64,000 bases of DNA. Source: Opitutaceae bacterium. Lineage in GTDB: Bacteria > Verrucomicrobiota > Verrucomicrobiia > Opitutales > Opitutaceae. The stretch covers positions 89,808 through 153,807 of the forward strand of contig JAEUGY010000112.1 in assembly GCA_016794625.1 (NCBI GenBank), given 5' to 3'. Below, one piece after another: positions 49,063 through 57,514 of the stretch. The translations under genes were made by a program, and so were the position numbers. The notes below the pieces were generated by a model, which saw only the letters and a list, made by a program, of their open reading frames with translations, did no database searches and was not told where the DNA came from. Positions within the stretch are counted from its first letter, which is position 1. Every line of letters begins with the position of its first letter.

Positions 49063-49119
49063 GCGCAGGGTGCAGTGCCGTATCCGTCCGTTTCGCACAC
49101 GGACCTTCCAGCCCGCCTC

Positions 49120-50139
49120 TCAGGGCTCTTCCGCTCGGATCAGGGACGACTCCACGGCCCGCTTGAGCGCCGTCGGCGTCGGGCGCTCCAGAATCAGCTG
49201 TCGGACCGCCTCTCCCACCACCAGGAGTTCAAAGTGCGGGATGCGGCGCTCCGTTTCCGACGGGCGGATCAATCGCTGCGACACCACCGCCGCCAGCGCG
49301 CAACTGAGGAGGAAGGGCTCGACGCCGAGATCCAACAATCGGGTGATGGCCCCTTCGGTGGACGAAGCGTGCAGGGACGTCAGGACCAAGTGTCCCGTCA
49401 GAGCCGCCTGCACCGCCACTTGAGCCGTCTCTGGATCTCGCACTTCTCCAATCATGATCACATCGGGATCCTGCCGGAGAAACGCCCGGACCGTGCGGGC
49501 AAAGGTGAGTCCGATCCCGTCATCCACGCTCACTTGAATCAACCCCGGGGTCTTGAATTCCACCGGATCTTCCGCCGTGAGGATCTTGGTGGCGGACGCA
49601 TCAAAGGTTCCCAGCGCACGGTACAGCGTCGTCGTTTTGCCGGATCCCGTCGGTCCCGCCACCACCATCAAGCCATGCGGCAGGGCCAGAACCGAAGAGC
49701 ACGCTTCCACCATGCGAGCGGGCATGCCCAGTGCAGACAGGTCGCCGCGCAGCCCGGATCGATCGAGGACGCGCAGGACCACGGACTCGCCAAAGGAGGT
49801 CGGAAGCGTGGAAACGCGGATGTCAAAACTCCGTCCGTCATGCTGCCATACCAGGTGGCCGTCTTGCGGCACGCGCTGTTCGGCAATGTTGAGTTTGGCG
49901 AGGACCTTGATGCGCGAGGTGATCTCACGCGCCAGGTCGCTGCCCGGCGACTCGACTTCCTGCAGTTCTCCTTCGATCCGCATGCGCACGCGCAGCGCGT
50001 GGCGAAACGGCTCCAGGTGAATATCCGAGGCCCGCGCGGCGACGGCGCGTCGGAACAGATGATCCACCCAGCCGACCGAACCCGACCGTTGGTCGTGATC
50101 GGACGTCTTGGCGGTCGGGAGGCCCACGGATGAATGCAT
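49120..50139 (-). CDS. short PilB/GspE-family secretion ATPase, no N-terminal or zinc domains
   Basis: 339 residues from ATG 50139 (MHSSVGLPTAKT); the longer frame has an unconvincing Arg/Ser-rich leader. It has the N2-like region ARASDIHLEPFRHALRVRMRIEG and Walker A GPTGSGKTTTLYRAL. The Asp box is LTAEDPVEF, Walker B DVIMIGEVRDPETA and the His box GHLVLTSLHASS. Unlike PilB/GspE it has neither an MshEN domain nor the tetracysteine zinc loop. It may be a PilU-like accessory motor or a second assembly ATPase. It ends the coaE-rho-pilB-pilT run. Confidence 0.88.
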   Translation of the reverse strand: MHSSVGLPTAKTSDHDQRSGSVGWVDHLFRRAVAARASDIHLEPFRHALRVRMRIEGELQEVESPGSDLAREITSRIKVLAKLNIAEQRVPQDGHLVWQHDGRSFDIRVSTLPTSFGESVVLRVLDRSGLRGDLSALGMPARMVEACSSVLALPHGLMVVAGPTGSGKTTTLYRALGTFDASATKILTAEDPVEFKTPGLIQVSVDDGIGLTFARTVRAFLRQDPDVIMIGEVRDPETAQVAVQAALTGHLVLTSLHASSTEGAITRLLDLGVEPFLLSCALAAVVSQRLIRPSETERRIPHFELLVVGEAVRQLILERPTPTALKRAVESSLIRAEEP

Positions 50140-50164
50140 GCGCCCCCGTCTTCCGCGTCCCCGG

Positions 50165-51247
50165 CTAGAGGTTGCGGAGCTGAAAACCGAGCTGGAGCAG
50201 CTTCTCGCGCATGACCAGGGGGTCCTGCGCCTTCTCCAAGGCTTCATCCGGCGAGACCATTTCGCGATTCACCAAGCTCATCAAGTGGGTATCCATCGTG
50301 ATCATACCCAAGTTCGCCCCGGTCTGGATGTCAGAGGTGATGCGGAATGTCTTGTTCTCGCGGATGAGCGAGGCGATCGACGTGGTGTTGATCATGATCT
50401 CGTAACCCGCGATGCGCCCGCCTCCGGTCTTCTTACAAAGTACCTGGGAAATGACCGCCACAATGGAGGACGCGAGCTGGGTGCGGATCATCTCCTTCAT
50501 GTTGGCCGGGAAGGCGTCGACAATACGATCGATCGTCTTGGCCGCACTGTTCGTGTGCAGCGTGCCAAACACCAGATGCCCCGTTTCGGCTGCACTGATG
50601 GCGGCCTCAATCGTTTCCAAATCCCGCATTTCGCCCACCAGAATGATGTCGGGATCCTGACGCAGCGCGCGCCGGATCGCCTCGGAAAAGGACGGTACGT
50701 CGACTCCAATCTCGCGTTGGGTCACGATGCACTGTTTGTGCGCATGGTAATACTCGATCGGGTCCTCAATCGTGATGATGTGGCCGTCCCGGTTCTCGTT
50801 GATGTAATTCACCATCGACGCCAGCGTCGTGGACTTGCCGGAACCGGTCGGGCCCGTGACCAGAATGAGCCCGCGTGGGCGGTAAAGCAGCTCCTTGATC
50901 CGATCCGGCAATCCGATCTCACGCAGCCCGAACATGCGGTTCGGGATTTGCCGCAGGACCAGGCCGAAGTTTCCCTTGGATTTGAGGATCGAGACGCGGA
51001 AGCGCGCCTTGTCCAGATAGGCAAAGCCGAAGTCCGAGCCTCCGTTCAGCTTGAGATTCTGAATGTGATTATCGGGCGCGATCGACAGCACGAGCTTCTC
51101 GGTATCAAGCGGAGCGAGATTGGGTCCCTCGATCGGCACCATGGAGCCGCTGATGCGGAGTGTAGGGGGCTGCCCGACTTGGCAATGCAAGTCTGAAGCA
51201 TTTTGATCCACTACCAACTCAAGGAGATCGTTCATTTCGTAGCTCAT
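50165..51247 (-). CDS. pilT: type IV pilus retraction ATPase PilT
   Basis: 360 residues. N-terminal PAS-like half (SDLHCQVGQPPTLRISG), then Walker A GPTGSGKSTTLASMV, Asp box IEDPIEYYH, Walker B DIILVGEMRDLETI and His box GHLVFGTLHTNSAAKTIDR. It depolymerises pili and powers twitching motility. It starts 8 bp after the pilB-type gene. Confidence 0.95.
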   Translation of the reverse strand: MSYEMNDLLELVVDQNASDLHCQVGQPPTLRISGSMVPIEGPNLAPLDTEKLVLSIAPDNHIQNLKLNGGSDFGFAYLDKARFRVSILKSKGNFGLVLRQIPNRMFGLREIGLPDRIKELLYRPRGLILVTGPTGSGKSTTLASMVNYINENRDGHIITIEDPIEYYHAHKQCIVTQREIGVDVPSFSEAIRRALRQDPDIILVGEMRDLETIEAAISAAETGHLVFGTLHTNSAAKTIDRIVDAFPANMKEMIRTQLASSIVAVISQVLCKKTGGGRIAGYEIMINTTSIASLIRENKTFRITSDIQTGANLGMITMDTHLMSLVNREMVSPDEALEKAQDPLVMREKLLQLGFQLRNL

Positions 51248-51255
51248 GGGCGGGT

Positions 51256-52995
51256 CTAGTTGTTGTCGTTTATCGTCGCACCGAGCACTTCCTCCAACGT
51301 TGTTTCGCCCCGCGCCGCTTTGCTCAGCCCATCTTCACGGAGCGTGGGGAATCCTTCCGCGCGGACCCGCGCCCGCAAATCTCCCAGGCTGCAACCTTGA
51401 GCGATCGACTCGCGCAAGGCATGATCAGGCACGAGGAGCTCAAAGAGACCAATCCGTCCATGATACCCCGAACCTCCACATTGCGAGCAGGTTAAGCTGG
51501 ACTTCGAGTACCCCTTGGGAGTGTTTCGACTCACCGCATCGGGGGCGCCTCCCGGGGGGGCGGAGGGGGGACGATTCCCGCGGCACGACGGACACACCTT
51601 TCGGACCAAACGCTGGGCCAAAACCGCCCGGAGGGCAGAGGCCACCAAGAACGGTTTTACACCTAAATTGATCATTCGCGAGACCGCCCCCACGGCATCA
51701 TTGGTGTGAAGGGTCGAAAAAACCAGATGCCCGGTGAGGGATGCTTGGATCACCATCTCCGCAGTTTCCCGGTCGCGCACCTCCCCGACCATGATCACGT
51801 CGGGCGACTGCCGGAGCATGGATCTCAGCACACTGGAAAAGGTGACATTCAACTCCGGTCGGACTGCCACTTGATTGATCCCCGGAACCTCGAACTCCAC
51901 CGGGTCTTCCACGGTGATGATCTTGCGCGTGACGGCGTTGAGCCGATGCAGCGTGCTGTACAAGGTGGTGGTCTTTCCCGATCCCGTGGGTCCCGTCACC
52001 AAAACCAGCCCGTCTTGTTCCGAGACGACCCGAGTCCAGCGCTCGCGCTGCTGGACCGAGAACCCCAGGTCTTCCGGGCGCTTGATCATGGACGCCGGAT
52101 CAAGGAGGCGAAGCACGAGGCTCTCGCCCCAAACCGAGGGCAGGGACGAGACGCGAATGTCGGTGCTGCGGCCATCCACCTCCTGCCTCATGCGGCCATC
52201 CTGTGGCAGTCGCCTTTCCGAGATCGAGAGTCCAGCAAGGATCTTGAGTCGTGAAATCACGGCTCCCTGCCCCTCCACGGGGACCGGGTCAGCATGCAGC
52301 AATTCTCCGTCAATGCGGTACCTGACAGCGAGCCACTGCTCCGTCGGCTCCAAATGGATGTCGGAAGCGCCTCGGCGCACCGCTCCCGCGATCAAGGCCT
52401 CCACGCGCCGGGCCGAACCCACGTCCTCCTCCCGCGGGATCCCATCCCGGCGTTCCCCGATCGCAGGTCTCCGCTGGGTCGCTGGGCTCACCGTCTCTTC
52501 CGTCTTCAGGGCGAAGGAAGGGCGCTCCGAACTCGACTCTGACGTGGGCGCGTAAAGCACCCCCAAGGCTCGTTCGATCGCCGACCTCGTTGAGACCACG
52601 GGATGCACCTGGCTGCCGGTTGCCTGAACGACGTCCGCAAGGCGCGACTCATCCACCGGATTGTCGATGGCAATGCTGAGGCCGCCCCGCGTTTGTTCCA
52701 AAGGAACAATACGCAGACGTCGGGCGAGGTGTTCCGGGACAAGTCCTCTCGCCTGGACGAGGTCTCGGCCTACCAACGGATCGAGCGCCAGGGTCAACCC
52801 GAAGTGGTTCGCCATGACTTGCGCCAGAGACTGCTCCTCGACCCCGGCCTCTTCCAGGAGCCATCGGCTCACATCCTTGCTTTCAGCCATCGGCGACGCG
52901 GCTTGGGCCAGCAACGTCGCCTTCTCCTGATCCGAGTCTCCGAGGAGCCCGGACCGGACCGCCAAACTGAGTAAGAACCGGTCGGCGGGAGTCAC
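51256..52995 (-). CDS. type IV pilus assembly ATPase PilB / GspE
   Basis: 579 residues, GTG start. The N-terminal MshEN-like domain covers about 40-150 (FGLTLALDPL...LARRLRIVPLEQ). The core has ASDIHLEPTEQWLAVRYRIDG, Walker A GPTGSGKTTTLYSTL, VEDPVEFEVPGINQ, DVIMVGEVRDRETA and GHLVFSTLHTND. The zinc loop CPSC ... CSQC is present. It drives pilin polymerisation, or secretion if it serves a type II system. No pilins or PilC are in the window. Confidence 0.94.
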   Translation of the reverse strand: MTPADRFLLSLAVRSGLLGDSDQEKATLLAQAASPMAESKDVSRWLLEEAGVEEQSLAQVMANHFGLTLALDPLVGRDLVQARGLVPEHLARRLRIVPLEQTRGGLSIAIDNPVDESRLADVVQATGSQVHPVVSTRSAIERALGVLYAPTSESSSERPSFALKTEETVSPATQRRPAIGERRDGIPREEDVGSARRVEALIAGAVRRGASDIHLEPTEQWLAVRYRIDGELLHADPVPVEGQGAVISRLKILAGLSISERRLPQDGRMRQEVDGRSTDIRVSSLPSVWGESLVLRLLDPASMIKRPEDLGFSVQQRERWTRVVSEQDGLVLVTGPTGSGKTTTLYSTLHRLNAVTRKIITVEDPVEFEVPGINQVAVRPELNVTFSSVLRSMLRQSPDVIMVGEVRDRETAEMVIQASLTGHLVFSTLHTNDAVGAVSRMINLGVKPFLVASALRAVLAQRLVRKVCPSCRGNRPPSAPPGGAPDAVSRNTPKGYSKSSLTCSQCGGSGYHGRIGLFELLVPDHALRESIAQGCSLGDLRARVRAEGFPTLREDGLSKAARGETTLEEVLGATINDNN

Positions 52996-53020
52996 GGGAT
53001 CGACATCGCCTCGGTTCAGC

Positions 53021-55066
53021 TCACTGACGCGAAAGACTCATCAGGAACTCTGCGTTCGACTTGGTCTTCTTCAAACGCTGGATGAGCATCTCCATCGATT
53101 CAATCGGCCCGATGCCCTGCATGGTCCGGCGCAAGCCATAGATTCTCTGCAGCTCCTCCGGGTGGTAGATCAGCTCTTCCTTGCGCGTACCCGACCTTAA
53201 CATGTTGATGGCAGGGAAGATACGCTTATCGGAGAGACCGCGATCCAAGTGCAGCTCCATGTTGCCCGTTCCCTTGAACTCTTCGAAGATCACTTCGTCC
53301 ATGCGGCTGCCGGTATCGATGAGCGCGCTGGCGAGAATCGTCAGGCTTCCGCCCCCTTCGATGTTTCGGGCGGCACCAAAGAAGCGTTTCGGTCGCTGCA
53401 GCGCCGTGGCCTCCATACCTCCGGACATGATCTTTCCGGAGTTGGACGCGAGCGCATTGTAGGCGCGCGCGAGTCGGGTGATGGAATCGAGCAGGATCAC
53501 CACATGTTGTCCGCGCTCCACGAGGCGTCGGGCCTTTTCTCCCACCATTTCCGCGCAATGGACGTGGCTTTCGGGGGTCTCGTCAAAGGTCGACGAGACC
53601 ACTTCGCCCTTCGTGTGGCGGCGAAAATCCGTCACTTCCTCCGGGCGTTCGTCGATCAGCAACAGGATGAGTTTGACGTCGGGAAAATTCGCGGAGATGG
53701 AATTCGCAATATTCTGCAGGAGAACGGTTTTACCTGTTCTCGGTGGCGCCACAATCAAGCCTCGCTGACCAAAACCCACGGGGGTCAGGAGATCGACGGT
53801 CCGCATGGAGATGTCCTTTTGGACCTCGGGCGCCTCCAGGAGAATCCGCTGCAGGGGATAATACGGCACCAGCTCTTCGAACGGCGTGACCGCATTCGCT
53901 TCCTCCGGCGGCCCTTGCATGACGCTCTCAATCCGCACCACCGCCGGGCAACGATCATCACCCACCGGAGCCTGGACGAGGACTTCAACCTGATGGCCCC
54001 GCTTCAAGCCATAGCGCTTGATGAGCGCTTCGGGCACATACGCATCCTCCGGATAGAGGCGGTAGTTCACGTGCTCATGCACCACAAATCCATGGCCCCG
54101 GTCCGTCAGGTCCAGCCAACCGCGGTCGCGAATCGGCCGCTGTTGCTTCACGGCGGCATTCAGGATTTCCGCCAGGATCTGCCGCCGGGGTACCTGACCC
54201 TCAAACGTGCAGCCGATCCGCCGCGCGAAGGCCACGAGGTCCGCCAGATTCAAAGCGTAGAGGGAATCTAGCCAGATGGCCTCGCCGGAACCTTGTTCCA
54301 GGGTTTTCGCCAGGGCATCCAATGCCGCCAGATCCGCAAATCGAGCCGGATCAGGCAGATCTCCCAGCCGGGGCGCCATCGTGGGGGGAGGCGGCTGCGG
54401 GGGGTGTTGAGGACCCCGTCCGCCTCCGTGGCCCTGTTCGTTGCCCGGGCCCTGCTGCCACGGTTTGCCGTGCTTGTTCCGCTTGTCCTTCTTCAGCTGC
54501 TTCCAGTAGTCGCGTCCGCGAAACTCTCGATTCGGGAATCCACCTTGACCGCGGTTGCCTTGATCCTGGTTTCCGCCTTCCGCGGGAAGATCCCGCCGGC
54601 CACCGTCTGAACCCGGCAACGGTGGCTTGGGCGCTTGCGCGTCGGCCGGTGCGGAGGGCTCCGGGGCATGCTCCATGGGCTCGTTGCGGTCCATCGCTCG
54701 CTCGTCCGGCGTCGGTTGAGCCTCCACGGGAGGCGCCGGGCGTTCGCGCACTTCTGGCGGAGGCGCCGCCGGCACGTCGGGTCGAACCGGGACAAAAACG
54801 GGCCGGACCGTTTCGCGCACCTCCTCCGCCCTGGGGGCCTCGCTGACCGGGCTGGGAGCGACAGAAACCTCTGCCACCTCACGCACCGCGGGCGGTGCAT
54901 CCTCGCGCGTCACGGCTGAACCCGAAAGTGGCAGCTCGTCCGTGGTCGCGGCCGATTTGGAGCCTTTGGATCGCGACCGCGGGGCGGCGGTTTTGGCACG
55001 AGGCTTGGTCACCTTCTTCTTCGGCTTCGCGTTCTCCGCGCTGCCACTTTTCGACGATTTCTCCAT
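53021..55066 (-). CDS. rho: transcription termination factor Rho with long disordered N-terminus
   Basis: RNA-dependent ATPase hexamer; 681 residues against about 420 in E. coli. Residues 1 to about 235 are low-complexity: a Lys/Ser/Ala block, then Pro/Glu/Val-rich and Gly/Asn/Gln/Arg-rich blocks. Next come a Rho N-terminal helical part and the RNA-binding cold-shock fold (about 300-370, RGWLDLTDRGHGFVVHEH). The motor has the P-loop GQRGLIVAPPRTGKTVLLQN (E. coli PPKAGKT), LILLLIDERPEEVTDF and ALQRPKRFFGAARNIEGGGS. It starts 14 bp after coaE and is followed 25 bp later by pilB. Confidence 0.96.
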   Translation of the reverse strand: MEKSSKSGSAENAKPKKKVTKPRAKTAAPRSRSKGSKSAATTDELPLSGSAVTREDAPPAVREVAEVSVAPSPVSEAPRAEEVRETVRPVFVPVRPDVPAAPPPEVRERPAPPVEAQPTPDERAMDRNEPMEHAPEPSAPADAQAPKPPLPGSDGGRRDLPAEGGNQDQGNRGQGGFPNREFRGRDYWKQLKKDKRNKHGKPWQQGPGNEQGHGGGRGPQHPPQPPPPTMAPRLGDLPDPARFADLAALDALAKTLEQGSGEAIWLDSLYALNLADLVAFARRIGCTFEGQVPRRQILAEILNAAVKQQRPIRDRGWLDLTDRGHGFVVHEHVNYRLYPEDAYVPEALIKRYGLKRGHQVEVLVQAPVGDDRCPAVVRIESVMQGPPEEANAVTPFEELVPYYPLQRILLEAPEVQKDISMRTVDLLTPVGFGQRGLIVAPPRTGKTVLLQNIANSISANFPDVKLILLLIDERPEEVTDFRRHTKGEVVSSTFDETPESHVHCAEMVGEKARRLVERGQHVVILLDSITRLARAYNALASNSGKIMSGGMEATALQRPKRFFGAARNIEGGGSLTILASALIDTGSRMDEVIFEEFKGTGNMELHLDRGLSDKRIFPAINMLRSGTRKEELIYHPEELQRIYGLRRTMQGIGPIESMEMLIQRLKKTKSNAEFLMSLSRQ

Positions 55067-55080
55067 GATGGGCTGCGTTA

Positions 55081-55716
55081 CTACTCGTTAACTGGTTGGG
55101 GCAGCGTGCGTTTTTCCAAAAAAGCCTCACTCCTGGTCCGCAAACTGAGCTTTTCAGCGAAATGACTCACTTGATCCTTGAGGAACCAAAGAGCCCCGTC
55201 GTTACCGAGTACGAAATCGGCAAGGTCGGATTTGCGAGCCAAGGGCAACTGCTTGGAAATACGTGACTCGGCCTGCGCTCGGGTAATTCCGCGCTTTTCC
55301 AGCCGGGCAAACTGCTGCTCGGGAGTACTGGTCACGCAGAGGGTGAAATCAAACCAATTCTCCAACCCCTTCTCAAACAAAAGCGGCACTTCGACGATCC
55401 AGGATCGACCCGGACTGGAGGCAAAGGCGTTTCTCCAATAGGCGAAGAGGGCGGGATGCAGAAGACGCTCTAACCACTCGAGTTCATTTGTTTGCGAGAA
55501 AATAATGGAGGCGAGTCGAGCCCGGTCGACCGCTCCCTGCGGGTCGAGAATCGGTTCTCCATAGCGTTGCCTCAAGGCATGGATGACCGGCTCCGAGGTA
55601 AGGATTTGGGAGCGAACGATCCCATCCGAATCGAGGCGTTCATAGCCCAGTTCGGCAATCAGCTTCGCCGCGGTCGTCTTGCCACAGCCCATGCCTCCAG
55701 TAATCCCAAGTATCAT
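55081..55716 (-). CDS. coaE: dephospho-CoA kinase
   Basis: Last step of CoA synthesis; 211 residues starting at MILGITGGMGCGK, the family's standard beginning with the P-loop GGMGCGKTTAAKL. Other conserved parts are LDSDGIVRSQI, IVEVPLLFEKGLENWFD and RLEKRGITRAQAESRI. It heads the minus-strand run with rho and pilus motors and is divergent from comM, 99 bp away. Confidence 0.95.
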   Translation of the reverse strand: MILGITGGMGCGKTTAAKLIAELGYERLDSDGIVRSQILTSEPVIHALRQRYGEPILDPQGAVDRARLASIIFSQTNELEWLERLLHPALFAYWRNAFASSPGRSWIVEVPLLFEKGLENWFDFTLCVTSTPEQQFARLEKRGITRAQAESRISKQLPLARKSDLADFVLGNDGALWFLKDQVSHFAEKLSLRTRSEAFLEKRTLPQPVNE

Positions 55717-55815
55717 TGAATATATCTTGCAACAAGCTAGCGCCGCCATTGAGATCATTATCGCTTCTTAAATGCAATAACAATCTGACCTCGATTTCGC
55801 CTCCCTCTCGCAACC

Positions 55816-57351
55816 ATGCTCGCCATTCTCACTTCCGCCTCACTGCAGGGGATTGATGCCGAACTCGTTCACGTGGAAGTCAACACTGGGGAGGCCGGAG
55901 CCCCTGACTTGGTCATGGTGGGCCTTCCGGACACCGGAGTAAAGGAGTCAAGAGACCGTGTTTCATCGGCTTTGACCAACTCGGGCTTCAAGATGCCGTG
56001 GTCGCGCACCACGATCAACCTGGCCCCGGGGCACCTGCGCAAGGAGGGGCCGATGTACGATCTGCCGATCGCTCTGGGTATCCTGACCGCGACGCAACAG
56101 CTGGGGGAAGGCCTGCTCGAGGATTGTCTGGTGGCCGGTGAGCTCAGTCTGTCGGGGGCCACGCGTCCGATCCGGGGTGGTCTCGCCATGGGCAAACTGG
56201 CCCGGGCCTTGGGCAAACGTCGTCTGCTGCTGCCGGTCGACTCCTCCAACGAAGCGGCCTTGGTCGAAGGATTGCAGGTCTTCGCCATTCCATCCCTGGA
56301 TGTCGCATTTCGCTACCTCGTCGGTGAAATCGCCTTGGTTCCAGTCGTGCCCCAGGACCTCTCCTCGCCCGAGAAAAAGGTGAGTCCCGGAGACTTCAGC
56401 GAAATCAAGGGTCAGCACACCGTCCGGCGCGCGGTGGAAATCGCCGTGGCCGGAAATCACAATATCCTGCTGTTGGGTCCGCCGGGCTCCGGCAAATCGA
56501 TGATCGCAAAGCGGATTCCGACGATCATGCCGGCCCCGACACGGGACGAATCACTCGAAATCCTGAGCATTCACTCCGCCGCAGGTATCACCCTCGCCGC
56601 CCGCGGCAACAGCTTTGGTTCGCGCCCAGTGCGGACACCGCATCACACGGTCTCGGATGTGGCGTTGCTGGGCGGCGGCTCCATTCCCGGTCCGGGCGAG
56701 ATCTCCCTCGCCCACCACGGGGTCCTCTTCCTCGACGAACTGCCGGAATTCAAACGTTCCGCACTGGAGGTCTTGCGGCAGCCTTTGGAGGACGGACAGG
56801 TGACCATCTCACGGAGCGCGGGCAAAATCACGGTGCCGTGCGCGTTCATGTTGGTCGCCGCGATGAACCCCTGCCCGTGCGGTTACCTGGGCGATCCGCG
56901 ACACAACTGTCGCTGCACGCCGACGCAGGTCCAGCGGTACCGGAATCGCATCAGCGGTCCTCTGCTCGACCGCATCGACCTTCATGTCGAAGCGCCCGCG
57001 CTGACCATGAGCGAGCTGCGTGGGGAGACCGCGGCCGAGTCCTCCGATTCCATTCGCCAGCGCACGGAATCGGCCCGGGACCGTCAGCGTCGGCGTTTCA
57101 GTGGCACGGCCACGGGCTCGAATGCCCGGATGACCCACGCGCAAATCCGGCGCTACTGCCACGTGACTCCCCAGATGGGCGACTTGTTGCAGTCCGCCAT
57201 GGAGCAGCTGCACCTCTCCGCCCGGGCCTACGATCGCATCCTCAAGGTCGCCCTCACGCTCGCCGATCTCTCCGGGTCGGACGCGATCGCGGAGTCTCAT
57301 CTGCTCGAAGCGATCCAGTATCGGAGCCTGGATCGTCGCTTGTTCTACTAA
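55816..57351 (+). CDS. comM: ComM/YifB-family AAA+ Mg-chelatase-like ATPase
   Basis: 511 residues with the family order. An N-terminal LonC-like ChlI domain (LVHVEVNTGEAGAPDLVMVG) precedes an AAA+ core with Walker A LLLGPPGSGKSMIAKR and GVLFLDELPEFKR as Walker B. A C-terminal Mg-chelatase lid carries the cysteine cluster near MNPCPCGYLGDPRHNCRC. ComM is a hexameric helicase promoting branch migration in natural transformation, so a recombination role is likely. The stop overlaps the left end of the long palindrome. Confidence 0.94.
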   Translation: MLAILTSASLQGIDAELVHVEVNTGEAGAPDLVMVGLPDTGVKESRDRVSSALTNSGFKMPWSRTTINLAPGHLRKEGPMYDLPIALGILTATQQLGEGLLEDCLVAGELSLSGATRPIRGGLAMGKLARALGKRRLLLPVDSSNEAALVEGLQVFAIPSLDVAFRYLVGEIALVPVVPQDLSSPEKKVSPGDFSEIKGQHTVRRAVEIAVAGNHNILLLGPPGSGKSMIAKRIPTIMPAPTRDESLEILSIHSAAGITLAARGNSFGSRPVRTPHHTVSDVALLGGGSIPGPGEISLAHHGVLFLDELPEFKRSALEVLRQPLEDGQVTISRSAGKITVPCAFMLVAAMNPCPCGYLGDPRHNCRCTPTQVQRYRNRISGPLLDRIDLHVEAPALTMSELRGETAAESSDSIRQRTESARDRQRRRFSGTATGSNARMTHAQIRRYCHVTPQMGDLLQSAMEQLHLSARAYDRILKVALTLADLSGSDAIAESHLLEAIQYRSLDRRLFY

Positions 57352-57514
57352 GCCGCAACGATGCAGTCGAAGGCGGAGTAGCGGGGTAGATGGCGAGCGG
57401 ATTTCAGAGGCGAATGGCCAAGGAATACCCGGAGGGTACTTCGCCGGAAGGGAGCCACTGCAAGGCGCCGCTCGATTACCTCGATACGACCCGCTCGACT
57501 GCATCGTTACGGCT
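57351..57514. repeat. long imperfect palindrome filling the comM / sulfatase-fold convergent gap
   Basis: Outer arms 57351-57370 and 57495-57514 are inverted repeats identical at 19 of 20 positions, with 14 unbroken (57357-57370 against 57495-57508). Inside, further complementary blocks follow: about 57379-57400 against 57468-57487, GGCGAA (57410) with TTCGCC (57440), and TACCC/GGGTA around the centre near 57433. The ends overlap both stop codons. It might be a miniature inverted-repeat element, a REP-type hairpin or a two-way 3' end structure. Confidence 0.75.

Noticed and set aside
57351..57514. Integron attC site
   Set aside because: The palindrome ends do not fit RYYYAAC and GTTRRRY, and no integrase or cassette is near.
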